64,000 nucleotides of DNA, taken from assembly GCA_003574685.1 (NCBI GenBank), contig QOCQ01000002.1:1-64000 (forward strand), read 5' to 3'. The notes below the pieces were generated by a model. It was not told the DNA's origin and made no database searches. It worked only from the letters and a program-made list of their open reading frames with translations. This DNA is from Rhodospirillaceae bacterium SYSU D60007. GTDB taxonomy: Bacteria; Pseudomonadota; Alphaproteobacteria; Reyranellales; Reyranellaceae. Both the position numbers and the translations under genes were made by a program. Within the stretch, counting starts at the first letter, position 1. The number at the start of each line of letters is the position of its first letter. Positions 26,294 through 35,353 of the stretch are shown here, one piece after another.

Positions 26294-27153
26294 GCGGCAG
26301 CGGCCGCACGATAGACGCCGGGGGTGACGCCGACGCGAGCCTTGAACACGCGCGTCAAATGAGGCTGGTCGCAAAAGCCGGTGGCGGTCGCGACATCCAC
26401 CGGCGCCTCGCCGCGCCGCAAAAGGATCTTGGCGCGCTCCACACGCACGCTCATCAGCCAGGCATGCGGCGTCAGGCCCGTTTCGCGGCGGAACGCGCGA
26501 ATGAGATGATGCGGCGAGAGGCGCGCCTCGGCCGCCAGCATGCTGAGGGGGAGATCTTCTCCATAGCGCGCCGCAAGCAGGTCCTTGACCCGCGCCACAG
26601 CCATTGGTTCCCGGCCGATCGGCGTTGCTGCGAGCCGCGCATGATGCATCAGGCAATGTCCATAGGCGCGCGACAGCAGCTCGTCGGCAGCCAGTGTATC
26701 CTGCCCGGCTTCGAGCGCCTGGTGGGCGGCAACGACCAGCGCTGCTCCCTGTGGATCATGCACCACCGGCTCCGCGAAGAAGGGCGAACCGTGCACCAAC
26801 CGGCCGGCAATATCCGCCGCCAGGCCCTGCAGCAGCGCGGCTGACGGATAGGTCATGCGATAGGCATAGCCCGCGCCGAAAGGCTCGCCGTCGTGAACCT
26901 CATGCGGATGCACAAAGACAAGGTCCCCGGGACAGGCGTAGTGGCGGTCGCCGCGCACCGTCCAGGTTTCGCACCCCGCGACGATGGCACCGATCACGTA
27001 GGTATCGTGGGTGTGCGGCGCATAGCGGTGCGTACGAAAGGTTGCCGCCAGACATTCCAGCCCGTCGAACCGCTCCGCCATGAAAAAACGTGCCCGCTCG
27101 CCGCCCGCCAGCGGTGCCACACTCAAGGCTTCGGCCTGCGTGATCCCGTCCAT
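26290..27153 (-). CDS. AraC-family regulator of the azlCD exporter
   Basis: This 287-aa protein has an N-terminal cupin-like sensing domain (HRYAPHTHDTYVIGAIVAG, LVFVHPHEVHDGEPF) and a C-terminal double helix-turn-helix at about 185-283 (LSMLAAEARLSPHHLIRAFR, GLTPHAWL, DVATATGFCDQPHLTRVFKA). This layout is shared by AraC regulators next to azlCD in many Proteobacteria. It is first in the operon and probably controls it in response to an amino acid. The ATG at 27153 (MDGITQAE) was chosen because the longer frame enters the repeat-rich spacer. Confidence 0.88.
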   Translation of the reverse strand: MDGITQAEALSVAPLAGGERARFFMAERFDGLECLAATFRTHRYAPHTHDTYVIGAIVAGCETWTVRGDRHYACPGDLVFVHPHEVHDGEPFGAGYAYRMTYPSAALLQGLAADIAGRLVHGSPFFAEPVVHDPQGAALVVAAHQALEAGQDTLAADELLSRAYGHCLMHHARLAATPIGREPMAVARVKDLLAARYGEDLPLSMLAAEARLSPHHLIRAFRRETGLTPHAWLMSVRVERAKILLRRGEAPVDVATATGFCDQPHLTRVFKARVGVTPGVYRAAAAA

Positions 27154-27325
27154 CGTCCGAGTGTAAAGCGCATGAAAACGCGCCCGTCTTGAAGAAAATT
27201 GTCCTGCCTTTCTGTAGAGAGGACATTCGCATACCTGATTACCCGGCTGGCTCCGCTGGCCTATGCACCACATGCCCTTCTCCCCGCGAAGGCGCTACGG
27301 CGTGGACACATCTCTGGAGGATTCC

Positions 27326-27480
27326 CCTTCTCCCCGCGCAGGCGGGGAGAAGGTGGCGCGCAGCGCCGGATGAGGGGCTTGGCGGCGCTGCAACCCAGCA
27401 CGATGGCTCTGAGGGGAGAGGCCGCAAAAGCCCCTCATCCGCCCTTCGGGCACCTTCTCCCCGCCTTCGCGGGGAGAAGG
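27326..27480. repeat. Palindromic intergenic element, family 1, copy B (reversed)
   Basis: The left arm at 27326-27353 (CCTTCTCCCCGCGCAGGCGG onward) pairs with the right arm ending at 27480. The inner left part reads GGCGCGCAGCGCCGGATGAG and the inner right part CTCATCCGCCCTTCGGGCAC, the reverse order of copies A and C. So this copy is inverted. Confidence 0.85.
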
Positions 27481-27567
27481 GAAGACGCTCTGGAAGATGT
27501 GTCCACGCCGTAGCGCCTGCGCGGGGAGAAGGGAAGACGCTCCGAAGATGTGTCCACGCGGTAGCGC
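27469..27567 (+). repeat. Tandem duplicate of a 48-bp unit
   Basis: Units at 27469-27516 and 27521-27567 share GCGGGGAGAAGGGAAGACGC, then CT(C)(T)GGAAGATGTGTCCACG and GGTAGCGC/CCGTAGCGC with two or three changes. They are separated by 4 bp. The unit begins with the right arm end of family 1 copy B. Confidence 0.8.
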
Positions 27568-27603
27568 GAAGGCAGGGGGAAGGATTTTTGCCAAGGAGAA
27601 CGC

Positions 27604-27987
27604 CTACAGCGGTTGCTCCGGCATATCGAGCGGGGCGGCAGGGGGCAGCGGTCGCGGCAGGGCGCGCCGCAGCGCTTCCCCGAAAGCGGGATCCGTCGGC
27701 GATTCCAGGAACTGGCCGGACCAGCGGTGCGCGCCCTCTACAGAGAGGAAAGCGGCCCGCAGCGCGTCCTGTGTCACGGGTCCGTCAATGGCGAGGCGCG
27801 CCGCCCATTGCGATACGAGGCTGGCCATCGCCTCCGCTACTGCCTCTTTAGGCTGCCGGGACGGCGATCTTGCGGAGACGGCTCCTGTCTCGGCGAGGAT
27901 GCGACTGACGAGCCGGCGCCGGCACTCTGGCGGAAAACTCCCCCATTCCGCCAGCAGCCGTTCGGCCCAGAGCGACGGTCGGGCCAT
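27604..27987 (-). CDS. Hypothetical protein downstream of opgH
   Basis: This 127-aa protein starts 3 bp after the opgH stop and reads on the same strand, so it is likely co-transcribed with opgGH. It has no signal peptide or membrane segment. It is rich in Ala, Arg and Leu, with a helical first half (SLWAERLLAEWGSFPPECRR) and a proline-rich C-terminus (RALPRPLPPAAPLDMPEQPL). No family is recognised. It could be a small cytosolic accessory factor for the glucosyltransferase, but nothing proves this. Confidence 0.6.
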   Translation of the reverse strand: MARPSLWAERLLAEWGSFPPECRRRLVSRILAETGAVSARSPSRQPKEAVAEAMASLVSQWAARLAIDGPVTQDALRAAFLSVEGAHRWSGQFLESPTDPAFGEALRRALPRPLPPAAPLDMPEQPL

Positions 27988-27990
27988 GAT

Positions 27991-30027
27991 CTAGGCCGCA
28001 CGTCGCGGAGGCCGTTGGTCGGCCGTCCGCAGGGCATGCTGCAGCGCCGCGGCATTGGCCAGCAGCGCGCGCCGCTCCGCTGCCGCCAGCCCATCAGACC
28101 CGATCGCCGCGCGCTCGGCCGAGTCAATCAGCACGCTGTCGGCTGGAGACCGTTCCGCCAGCATCGCCAAATGCAAGGCTGCCAAACGCCGTTCCCGCAG
28201 CACATCCGCAAAATTCGGCAGGGGGCGGTCTGCCGGCGCTCGCAGCTCCCTAGCCAGTATCTGCAATGATGGCGCCGGATGGGTTTCCTCAGGGGTCCAG
28301 AACAGGCCACGACGCTGCAAGGCGAGCCCGGCCCCCACCCGGCTTGAGAGCACGTTGAGCGGAATGGCGGCGGCCATGCCCACCACAACGGGCAGGACCC
28401 ACCACAGGAAGTCCGGCGCATACCAGAACACCAGCCCGCCCCAGGCGAGACCGATCAGGCTGTGCACGCCGTGACGGCGCACCGCCTCCCGCCAGGTCAC
28501 GCCGCGATCGTCCCGAGGCTGCGCACTCCAGCCGACGCTGCGCCCGGCCAGGATCGTGAACACGAAAGTGCTGTGGAACAGCATCATGACCGGCGCCAGC
28601 AGCATGGAAAAGACCAGCTCCGCCATGGCGCTTGCCAGCATGCGCAGCGCCCCGCCGAAACGCTGCCGCCGCCGGCGGCTGGCCAGCGCCAGTGTCAGGC
28701 TGAAGAACTTGGGCAGGAACAGCACAGCGACCGTGACAGCGAGCAGCGTGTAGCTCTCCAGCGGCCGGAACTCCGGCCAGATGGGAAAGAGGTTGTGGCC
28801 GGGCTCGAAATAGGCATGGCCGGTGACGGCCTGCTGGATCACCACGGCGCTGCTGAGGATCAGCAGCAACAACCACAACGGCGACACGACAAACGCCTGG
28901 ACTCCCATTGCGAGATGCAGGCGGCTGATCCAGTGCAAGCCCTTCGCCATCACGATGCGGGCGTGCTGCAGGTTGCCTTGCGACCAGCGCCGGTCGCGCA
29001 CCGCATAGTCGATGATGTTCGAGGGGATCTCCTCGAAGCTGCCGCGCAGTTCGGGCAGGAACCAGACATGCCAGCCGCCGCGGCGCATGCAGGCCGCCTC
29101 GACGAAATCGTGGCTCATGATCTCGCCACCCAGCGGCGCCTTGCCCGGCAGCTTCGGCAGACCGCAATGAGCGGCGAAGGCCCGCGTGCGCAGGATGGCG
29201 TTGTGGCCGTAGTAGTTGCCCTCGCCCACCCACCAGAAGCTGTGGCCGATCGCCAGCAGCGGACCGTAGAGACGGCTGGCGAACTGCAGCCAGCGGGCGA
29301 ACAGCGTCGTGCGGTTGGCCGCGACCGCGAGAGTCTGAATGATGCCGGCGCGCGGATTGGCTTCCATCAGCGCTGCCAGACGTACGAGCGTATCGCCTTC
29401 CATGACGCTGTCGGCATCGAGCACCACCATGCACTCGTAGGCGCCGCCATGGCTGCGCACCCAGTCGGCGATATTGCCCGCCTTGCGGCCGGTGTTGGCG
29501 GCACGATGGCGATAGAACAGCCTTCCCGTGGCGTCGAGCGCGCGGCAGGTATCGTGCCAGAGCGCTTCCTCGGCTACCCATACGTCGGGGTCCGTGGTGT
29601 CGCTGAGCACGAAGAAGTCGAAATGCGCCAGCCCGCCGGTAGCCTCCAGCGATCTGTACGTGGCGGTCAGGCCGGCGAAGACGCGCCGCGTATCCTCGTT
29701 ATAGATGGGCATGACGACGGCCGTGCGCGTACGCAGCGCCGGCACGGGCCCGTCGGCAGCGTTCTCGCGCCGCAGCGTGACCGGATGCAGGCCAAACACG
29801 GACAGCAGGAACCCGGCAGCGGCCGCCCAGAAGGAAAGCGCGATCCAGCCGAAGGCCAGAGCGAACACCGCCAGCACGCCGGCCTCGGCGATCGTCATCG
29901 TGTTGGTCCCCAGCACGACCGCCATCAGCCAGGTGGCTCCGGCCGCACTGGTGAGGACCGTGCCCAGCAACAGGCCCCGGCGCCAGAAAGCCCATCGCGC
30001 GTGCGGTTCAAGGTGCAGCATCGTCAC
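27991..30027 (-). CDS. opgH: Membrane glucosyltransferase of periplasmic glucan synthesis
   Basis: This 678-aa inner membrane protein matches MdoH/OpgH. It has N-terminal membrane helices, a family 2 glycosyltransferase core (RTAVVMPIYNEDTRRVFAG, VVLDADSVMEGDTLVRLAAL with DxD, GEIMSHDFVEAACMRRGGWH, DRRWSQGNLQH with the RW motif), and several C-terminal helices. It polymerises UDP-glucose into the beta-glucan backbone. It is shorter than the E. coli protein (about 850 aa), mainly at the N-terminus. The GTG at 30027 overlaps the opgG stop (GTGA); an ATG at 30021 is an alternative start. Confidence 0.94.
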   Translation of the reverse strand: MTMLHLEPHARWAFWRRGLLLGTVLTSAAGATWLMAVVLGTNTMTIAEAGVLAVFALAFGWIALSFWAAAAGFLLSVFGLHPVTLRRENAADGPVPALRTRTAVVMPIYNEDTRRVFAGLTATYRSLEATGGLAHFDFFVLSDTTDPDVWVAEEALWHDTCRALDATGRLFYRHRAANTGRKAGNIADWVRSHGGAYECMVVLDADSVMEGDTLVRLAALMEANPRAGIIQTLAVAANRTTLFARWLQFASRLYGPLLAIGHSFWWVGEGNYYGHNAILRTRAFAAHCGLPKLPGKAPLGGEIMSHDFVEAACMRRGGWHVWFLPELRGSFEEIPSNIIDYAVRDRRWSQGNLQHARIVMAKGLHWISRLHLAMGVQAFVVSPLWLLLLILSSAVVIQQAVTGHAYFEPGHNLFPIWPEFRPLESYTLLAVTVAVLFLPKFFSLTLALASRRRRQRFGGALRMLASAMAELVFSMLLAPVMMLFHSTFVFTILAGRSVGWSAQPRDDRGVTWREAVRRHGVHSLIGLAWGGLVFWYAPDFLWWVLPVVVGMAAAIPLNVLSSRVGAGLALQRRGLFWTPEETHPAPSLQILARELRAPADRPLPNFADVLRERRLAALHLAMLAERSPADSVLIDSAERAAIGSDGLAAAERRALLANAAALQHALRTADQRPPRRAA

Positions 30028-31601
30028 GGCCGCCAGCGATATGTCCAGGTCTCGGTCAGGGCTTCATCGTAGAGCCGCAGAAAGGCCCGCATCTCGATCG
30101 GCTTCTTGCCATCCGGCTCGACATCGGCAACCAGCCGCCAGGCGCGGGTGGCGGCGATCGGCAGCAGCTCCGCTTTCAGCAGCTTGCCCACCGAGACGCT
30201 CACCTGCGCGGTGACCGGATGCTCCGGCTGCAGGTTGACGAGATCGCCGCCGGCAAAATCCACCATCACGCGGCGCGCCGTTTTGGAAGGCTTGCCTGTT
30301 CCATAGAGATCGGACACGCCCACACGTGTCGCGACCGCCCGGCCGCCCGGCGGAAAGCGGTCTGCTTCCGAGAAGGAATGGAGGCGGTAGCGCAACTGCA
30401 CCTGCTGGCCGCCTTTGACCGGTTCGCGTCCCATCCAGAAAGCAACGATGTTGTCGTGGATCTCCGAGTCAGTCGGAATCTGGATCAGGCGCACTTCACC
30501 CTCGCCCCATTCTCCCATCGGCTCGACCCAGAGGCTCGGCCGCTGGTGATAGAGCGCCTGCAGATCCTGATACTGGTCGAAGGCGCGTTCCCGCTGGATC
30601 AGGCCGAAGCCGCGCGGGTTGCGGTCTCCGAAGCTGGCAATGTCCAGCTCCGCCGGGTTGCTGAGCGGACGCCAGATCCACTCGCCCGCGCCGGTTTCGA
30701 GCAGCAGGCCGTCGGAATCATGGACCTCCGGCCGATAGTCACCGGGCGCGCGCCGGTCGCTGTTCTTGCCGGCGAGAAACATGCTGGTCAGTGGCGCGAT
30801 GCCCAGCAAGCCCACGCCATGCCGCAGAAACAGCGTCGCCGTGACTTCAAGTCGCGTCTCGGTGCCGGGCCGTAACGTGAACTGGTACGCACCAGCGAGC
30901 GCCGGGCTGTCCAGCAGCGCATAGAACGTGATCTCCCGCGCCTTCGGGTCAGGCGTTACCAGCCAGAACGCACGGAAGGTCGGGAACTCCTCCTGGCGCT
31001 GCAGGCCGGTATCGATGGCGAGACCACGCGCCGAGATGCCGTAGACCTGATTGCGGCCCAGCAGGCGGAAGTAGCTGGCGCCGAGAAAGACGGCGACCTC
31101 GTCGACAGGCTCGGGGCCGTGCAGGGGATAGTGCAGGCGAAATCCCGCCAGCGGGATCCGCTCGGGCGGCGGCTCCTTGAGCTTGATGTCGCTCCAGTCG
31201 AACAACTCGCGACTGGCCACGAAGGGATTCGACGTACCCTCGGTCACCACGTTGATGTCCACGGGCGTGCTGTAGATGAAGCCCGCCGCGAAGAACTGGG
31301 CGCGGAAGAAGGCCTTGCGGTCGCTCCATAGCGAGGCTGCCGGCCGATAGCGGATCTGCTGATACTGGTCGTAGGAGAACTTGCGCCACTCGGCGGGCAG
31401 TTCGGCCGGTGCGGGCGCCTGATAAGGCGCCGCCGCGCGCCGTCGTGCTTCCTCCAGAACGTTCTCGTAACCGAACCCGCTTGGGGGCGGTACGGGAATT
31501 TCGCCAACCGGCTTGGGCAATTGCGCGCGCGCCGCTGACATCGGCGCAAGTGCGGTCAGGAGGGCGCCCATGGCGGCGTCGCGCCGTCTGAGTTTTTGCA
31601 T
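30024..31601 (-). CDS. opgG: Periplasmic glucan biosynthesis protein, MdoG/OpgG family
   Basis: This 525-aa exported protein has a signal with an RRR run (KLRRRDAAMGALLTALAP), which may be Tat-type. The mature part matches OpgG/OpgD: FGYENVLEEARRRAA, YDQYQQIRYRP, FSPV-like STPVDINVV, FLGASYFRLLGRNQVYGISARGLAI, DPKAREITFYALLDSPALAGAY and RNPRGFGLIQRERAFDQYQD. It acts in the periplasm on the glucans made by OpgH, likely in branching or release. The ATG at 31601 was chosen by the signal peptide. Length is close to the family norm (about 510). Confidence 0.94.
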   Translation of the reverse strand: MQKLRRRDAAMGALLTALAPMSAARAQLPKPVGEIPVPPPSGFGYENVLEEARRRAAAPYQAPAPAELPAEWRKFSYDQYQQIRYRPAASLWSDRKAFFRAQFFAAGFIYSTPVDINVVTEGTSNPFVASRELFDWSDIKLKEPPPERIPLAGFRLHYPLHGPEPVDEVAVFLGASYFRLLGRNQVYGISARGLAIDTGLQRQEEFPTFRAFWLVTPDPKAREITFYALLDSPALAGAYQFTLRPGTETRLEVTATLFLRHGVGLLGIAPLTSMFLAGKNSDRRAPGDYRPEVHDSDGLLLETGAGEWIWRPLSNPAELDIASFGDRNPRGFGLIQRERAFDQYQDLQALYHQRPSLWVEPMGEWGEGEVRLIQIPTDSEIHDNIVAFWMGREPVKGGQQVQLRYRLHSFSEADRFPPGGRAVATRVGVSDLYGTGKPSKTARRVMVDFAGGDLVNLQPEHPVTAQVSVSVGKLLKAELLPIAATRAWRLVADVEPDGKKPIEMRAFLRLYDEALTETWTYRWRP

Positions 31602-31695
31602 GAATCCAACCGGCCCGGAACTGCGGCAGTGAATAATAACGCCCGTTCGCGGAACGGGTTTCACCGCTACGTGCACGCTGTCTCGTCCGGCAAAA

Positions 31696-32124
31696 CTATT
31701 GCCGACGCTGCAGGTTCGCCGCCCGGCGGCAGGGACCTTCTGTTTCCGCGATCCGCAGTGTGGATGCCGTTGCTTCGCCGGCCCAGCGGGAATGCTGGCG
31801 TTGACGTTCGACCATGGACCGCAAACCTATGATGGTCACCCTGCCGTCAGATTGAACCTGGCCATTGAGCTGCCACAGCGCCGGCGGTGGCGGCCGTCGT
31901 TCCCCCTTCTTGCCCTGAACGCGTGCCGGTCCGGTGTCTGGCTCGGTGGCGGTCCCGTCCAGAAGCCCGCTTTCGACCGTGATCTGCACGTCCAGAGGCG
32001 CACAAGTGCCGCCCTGCGCCTGTCCCCTCCAGACGCCATCCCATGGCGCCCGTTGCGGCATTTGCGCCCAGGCAGGCGCCATCAGCAGGAGCCAGCCCGC
32101 AATGACAGGGAGTTTCAAGCGCAC
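31696..32124 (-). CDS. Hypothetical exported protein downstream of mutL
   Basis: This 142-aa protein has a signal peptide (LKLPVIAGWLLLMAPAWAQM). The mature part has GVWRGQAQGGTCAPLDVQIT and later GRVTIIGLRS and ETEGPCRRAANLQR, with two cysteines and a beta-strand-rich pattern. The family is not recognised. Three in-frame GTG codons (32130, 32127, 32124) lie just after the mutL stop; GTG 32124 has the best spacing to AGAGG. Transcription with mutL is likely. Confidence 0.65.
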   Translation of the reverse strand: MRLKLPVIAGWLLLMAPAWAQMPQRAPWDGVWRGQAQGGTCAPLDVQITVESGLLDGTATEPDTGPARVQGKKGERRPPPPALWQLNGQVQSDGRVTIIGLRSMVERQRQHSRWAGEATASTLRIAETEGPCRRAANLQRRQ

Positions 32125-32132
32125 CACCACCT

Positions 32133-33920
32133 CTACCGCCGGCCGAAGAGACGCTCGATGTCCGCCAGTTTCAACTCGACGTATGTCGGCCGCCCATGGT
32201 TGCACTGACCCGAATGTGGCGTTGCTTCCATCTGGCGCAGCAGCGCGTTCATCTCGTCGATCGAGAGCCGCCGGCCGGCGCGCACACTGCCGTGACAGGC
32301 GAGCGTGCCACAGACGTCTTCCAGCTTCTCCTTCAGGGAGAGGTGCTCGCCAAATTCGGCCAGCTCGTCAGCAAGATCGCGCACGAGGCCTGCAACGTCA
32401 GTGTCGCCCAGCAAGGCGGGTGTTTCGCGCACCGCCACTGCACCGGGTCCGAACGGTTCGACGATCAGCCCCAGCTCGCCAAGCTGACCGGCGCGTGCGA
32501 GCAACCGGCGGGCCGCATCCTCGCCCAGCTCGACGATCTCGGGGATCAGCAGCGCCTGTCGCCTGACGCCCTGCGCGGCGAGCGACTCCTTCATGCGCTC
32601 GTAGACCAGCCTTTCGTGGGCGGCGTGCTGATCGACGATCACGACGCCGTCATCGGTCTGGGCGACGATATAGGTTTCATGGACCTGCGCCCGGGCCGCA
32701 CCCAGCGGATAACGGCGCAGATCCTCGACGGGAGCCGCGCCATCAGCCTCCGGCGGCCGGGAATGCGGGGCGAAGAACGCGGCTGCGGCCTCCGCGAAAC
32801 CGGGCGAAGGACGGGCCGCCGGCGATTGCGGCAAGGGCCATGCCGGCGTGCTTCGCGCGGCCCCCAGCGCGGCCTGGGCAACCGTCGTGCTGGCGCGATG
32901 GCCCGCCGCCGCCAGGGCGTTGCGGATCGCACCGACAATCAGGCCGCGCACGATGCCAGCGTCGCGGAACCGCACCTCTGTCTTGGCGGGATGGACATTC
33001 ACATCGACCATGCCGCGCGGCGCTTCCAGAAACAGCGCCACCAGAGGATGACGGTCGCGCGCCAGGAAATCCTGATAGGCACCGCGCACCGCACCCACCA
33101 GCAACTTGTCGCGCACCGGCCGGCCGTTGACGAACAGGTACTGATGCTGCGCCGTGCCGCGGTTGAACGTCGGCAGGCCGACATGGCCGCTAAGGAGGAA
33201 GCCTTCGCGCTGGGCACGGATCGGCAGGCTGTTCTGCGCGAACTCGCGGCCCATGATTGCGGCCAGGCGTTCCAGACGCGCCGCGTCCTCCCCATCCTCG
33301 ACCAGCGACGGCGCGATCGAGGGATAGCTGAAAACGGTCCGGTCCTCGTCTTCCAGCGAGAACGCGATATGTGGATGCGCCATCGCCAGCCGCCGGATCG
33401 CGTCGGCGACCTGGGCTGCCTCGGTGCGCGGTTCCTTCAGAAACTTCAGCCGTGCCGGTACTGCATAGAAGAGATCGCGTACCTCCACGCGTGTGCCGGG
33501 CGGATGCGCCGCTGGCTGCGGCTGGCCCTTGCCGCCGCCATCGACGCGCAGCATCCAGGCGCTGTCGGCGCCTTTGGGGCGCGAGGTAATCGAGAAGCGG
33601 CTGACCGACGCGATCGAGGGCAGCGCCTCGCCGCGGAAGCCCAGCGTGCGGATATCGAGCAGGTCTTCGTCACCGGCGAGCTTGGAGGTGCAATGGCGAT
33701 CGACCGCCATCACCAGCTCGTCCGGTGTCATGCCGGCGCCATCGTCGCCTACCGCAATCAGGCTGCGGCCGCCTTCGACCAGCGTCACGGCGATGCGGGT
33801 GGCGCCTGCGTCGATGGCGTTCTCCACCAGCTCCTTGACCGCGGAGGCCGGCCGCTCGACCACTTCGCCCGCCGCAATGCGGTTCACCAGCGTCGGCGGC
33901 AAGCGGCGGATGGCGCTCAT
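32133..33920 (-). CDS. mutL: DNA mismatch repair protein MutL with endonuclease motif
   Basis: This 595-aa protein has the GHKL ATPase core: [20 protein letters not shown] (18-37), DDGAGM (59-64), [12 protein letters not shown] (92-103) and [20 protein letters not shown]. Residues 340-410 are a variable linker. The C-terminal domain has D430-QHAAHE436-RLVYE441, the full DQHA(X)2E(X)4E metal endonuclease motif, plus ACHGSVRAG and CNHGRPT near the end. Such MutL nicks DNA itself, fitting bacteria without MutH. The small exported gene starts just after its stop, and pgi lies 28 bp upstream. Confidence 0.95.
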   Translation of the reverse strand: MSAIRRLPPTLVNRIAAGEVVERPASAVKELVENAIDAGATRIAVTLVEGGRSLIAVGDDGAGMTPDELVMAVDRHCTSKLAGDEDLLDIRTLGFRGEALPSIASVSRFSITSRPKGADSAWMLRVDGGGKGQPQPAAHPPGTRVEVRDLFYAVPARLKFLKEPRTEAAQVADAIRRLAMAHPHIAFSLEDEDRTVFSYPSIAPSLVEDGEDAARLERLAAIMGREFAQNSLPIRAQREGFLLSGHVGLPTFNRGTAQHQYLFVNGRPVRDKLLVGAVRGAYQDFLARDRHPLVALFLEAPRGMVDVNVHPAKTEVRFRDAGIVRGLIVGAIRNALAAAGHRASTTVAQAALGAARSTPAWPLPQSPAARPSPGFAEAAAAFFAPHSRPPEADGAAPVEDLRRYPLGAARAQVHETYIVAQTDDGVVIVDQHAAHERLVYERMKESLAAQGVRRQALLIPEIVELGEDAARRLLARAGQLGELGLIVEPFGPGAVAVRETPALLGDTDVAGLVRDLADELAEFGEHLSLKEKLEDVCGTLACHGSVRAGRRLSIDEMNALLRQMEATPHSGQCNHGRPTYVELKLADIERLFGRR

Positions 33921-33948
33921 GGATCAGCCCGGTGCGGCGGCGTCAATT

Positions 33949-35250
33949 TCACGCCTTGCCTGCCAGATACTGTCGCGTCAGCACCTTGCCTTCCTCGACG
34001 GCAGGCTGGTCGAAGGCATCAACGCGCAGCAGGTCGGCGGCGATGATCGTTTCCAGCATGAAGTGCATCAGCAGCGCGCCCATGACCCGCTCGTCGAGCC
34101 TGTCGATGCGCATCACGCGCGTGGGCCGGCCGTTCTTCGCCAGCGTTGCTGCAGTGGCGTTGGCCTCGGCCAGCAGCAGGTCGCCCAGCGAATGTCCGGC
34201 GAGGTAGTCGAGCGACTTGTCGCCGTCCAGTGATTCCCGCCGTATCGCGGTGCCCTCGCCCTTCGTTTCACGGATGATGAGGGTGAAGAGCTTGTCGGCC
34301 GGTCCGTCGAGATAAAGCTGGAGCTGGCTGTGCTGATCGACGGTGCCCATGGCGCGGATTGGTGTCGTGCCGCGGCCCCTCTTGCCCAGGCTCTCCGCCC
34401 AGAGCTGGCGATACCACAGCCCGAAGTAAGCCAGGCGATCGACGTAGGGCATCAGCACCGTGGTGGCGATACCGCGCTCGCGCCAGAGGGCCACCGACAG
34501 CGCCGCGCCCACGGCAGGCGCGCTGCTCTCGGCATCGTTCGCCGCCAGTGCCGGATCGAGCACCGACGCAGCACCCTCGCGGATCGCCACCGCATCGAGA
34601 CCAGCCGCCATGGCGGGCAACAGTCCGACCAGCGACAGCACGGAGAACCGTCCGCCCACGCCGGGATCATGATCCAGGATCGGACAGCCGACCCGCCGGG
34701 CGATGCGGCGCAGCGCGTTGTCCTTCGGTTCGGTGATGGCGAGCAAATGGTCAGCCACCTTCGCCTTGCCGAGCCTCGCCTCCAGCGCATCGAGCACGAC
34801 CAAAAGCTGGCTCAGCGTCTCGGCCGTACCGCCCGACTTCGAAATCGGCACAAAAGCGGTCCTGGCGAGATCAAGCCGGCTCAGCAGCTCGGCAAAGGTC
34901 GCAGGATCAACGTTGTCCATGAACCACAGCTTCGGCGTCCCCGGCGGCGACCCGAAGCCGATATCCGTGAGCGCCGCCAGCGTCTGGCCGCCCAGACTCG
35001 ATCCACCGGTGCCGAGGATCACCACATGCGCGAAACCGCGCAGCCTGTCGGCATGCGGCTTCAGCGCTACCAGATCGTCGCGCGCCGCCGGCAGACGCAG
35101 CAACGGCAGCGATCCGTCGTGGTGACGACGCTTTACGGCGCGCAGGGCGGGAAGCGCCTGCTCGATCTCGCGTTCATAGGCGCGGCGTGACAGCCCGTTG
35201 CCGCCAATGGCGTCGGAAAAGATGTCGTCGGTTTGATGTTGGTAGAGCAT
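33949..35250 (-). CDS. pgi: Glucose-6-phosphate isomerase
   Basis: This 433-aa protein has the sugar isomerase domains of PGI: VVILGTGGSSLGGQTLAAL, VPISKSGGTAETLSQLLVV, GVGGRFSVLSLVGLLP, and MGTVDQHSQLQLYLDGPADK with the conserved GTxxQHS. It is a short alphaproteobacterial type (E. coli about 550 aa). It interconverts glucose-6-P and fructose-6-P. The ATG at 35250 was chosen because the longer frame lies in the spacer. Confidence 0.93.
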   Translation of the reverse strand: MLYQHQTDDIFSDAIGGNGLSRRAYEREIEQALPALRAVKRRHHDGSLPLLRLPAARDDLVALKPHADRLRGFAHVVILGTGGSSLGGQTLAALTDIGFGSPPGTPKLWFMDNVDPATFAELLSRLDLARTAFVPISKSGGTAETLSQLLVVLDALEARLGKAKVADHLLAITEPKDNALRRIARRVGCPILDHDPGVGGRFSVLSLVGLLPAMAAGLDAVAIREGAASVLDPALAANDAESSAPAVGAALSVALWRERGIATTVLMPYVDRLAYFGLWYRQLWAESLGKRGRGTTPIRAMGTVDQHSQLQLYLDGPADKLFTLIIRETKGEGTAIRRESLDGDKSLDYLAGHSLGDLLLAEANATAATLAKNGRPTRVMRIDRLDERVMGALLMHFMLETIIAADLLRVDAFDQPAVEEGKVLTRQYLAGKA

Positions 35251-35353
35251 GAGGGGAACGTGTTGTTGGTCAGAGAGTAGAGGAGCACCCCGCCGGGCGA
35301 AAGCACCCGGCGGCACGATGTGCCTGTGGATTCCGGCGGATTGGCGGCACCGG

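Larger units (their letters stand above)
27275..27570. repeat. Mosaic of family 1 palindromic elements and nested duplications
   Basis: This 450-bp gap between araC and the gene ending at 27604 is filled by repeats, with no gene seen. It holds a full family 1 element (27326-27480), two direct copies of a 47-48 bp unit (27469-27516 and 27521-27567) and a partial inverted copy at about 27292-27336, whose first 21 bases exactly reverse-complement the end of unit 1. Stretches of the TTCTCCCCGC / GCGGGGAGAA arm recur five or more times. It looks like repeated insertion or rearrangement at one site. Confidence 0.8.

Noticed and set aside
27189-27600. Several short ORFs in the repeat-rich gap
   Set aside because: They are translations of palindromic repeats (for example GEGATAWTH and LLPAQAGRR) and change frame freely.
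28462-30072. A 536-codon plus-strand frame opposite opgH
   Set aside because: It is the antisense reading of a clear opgH and is compositionally unlike a protein.
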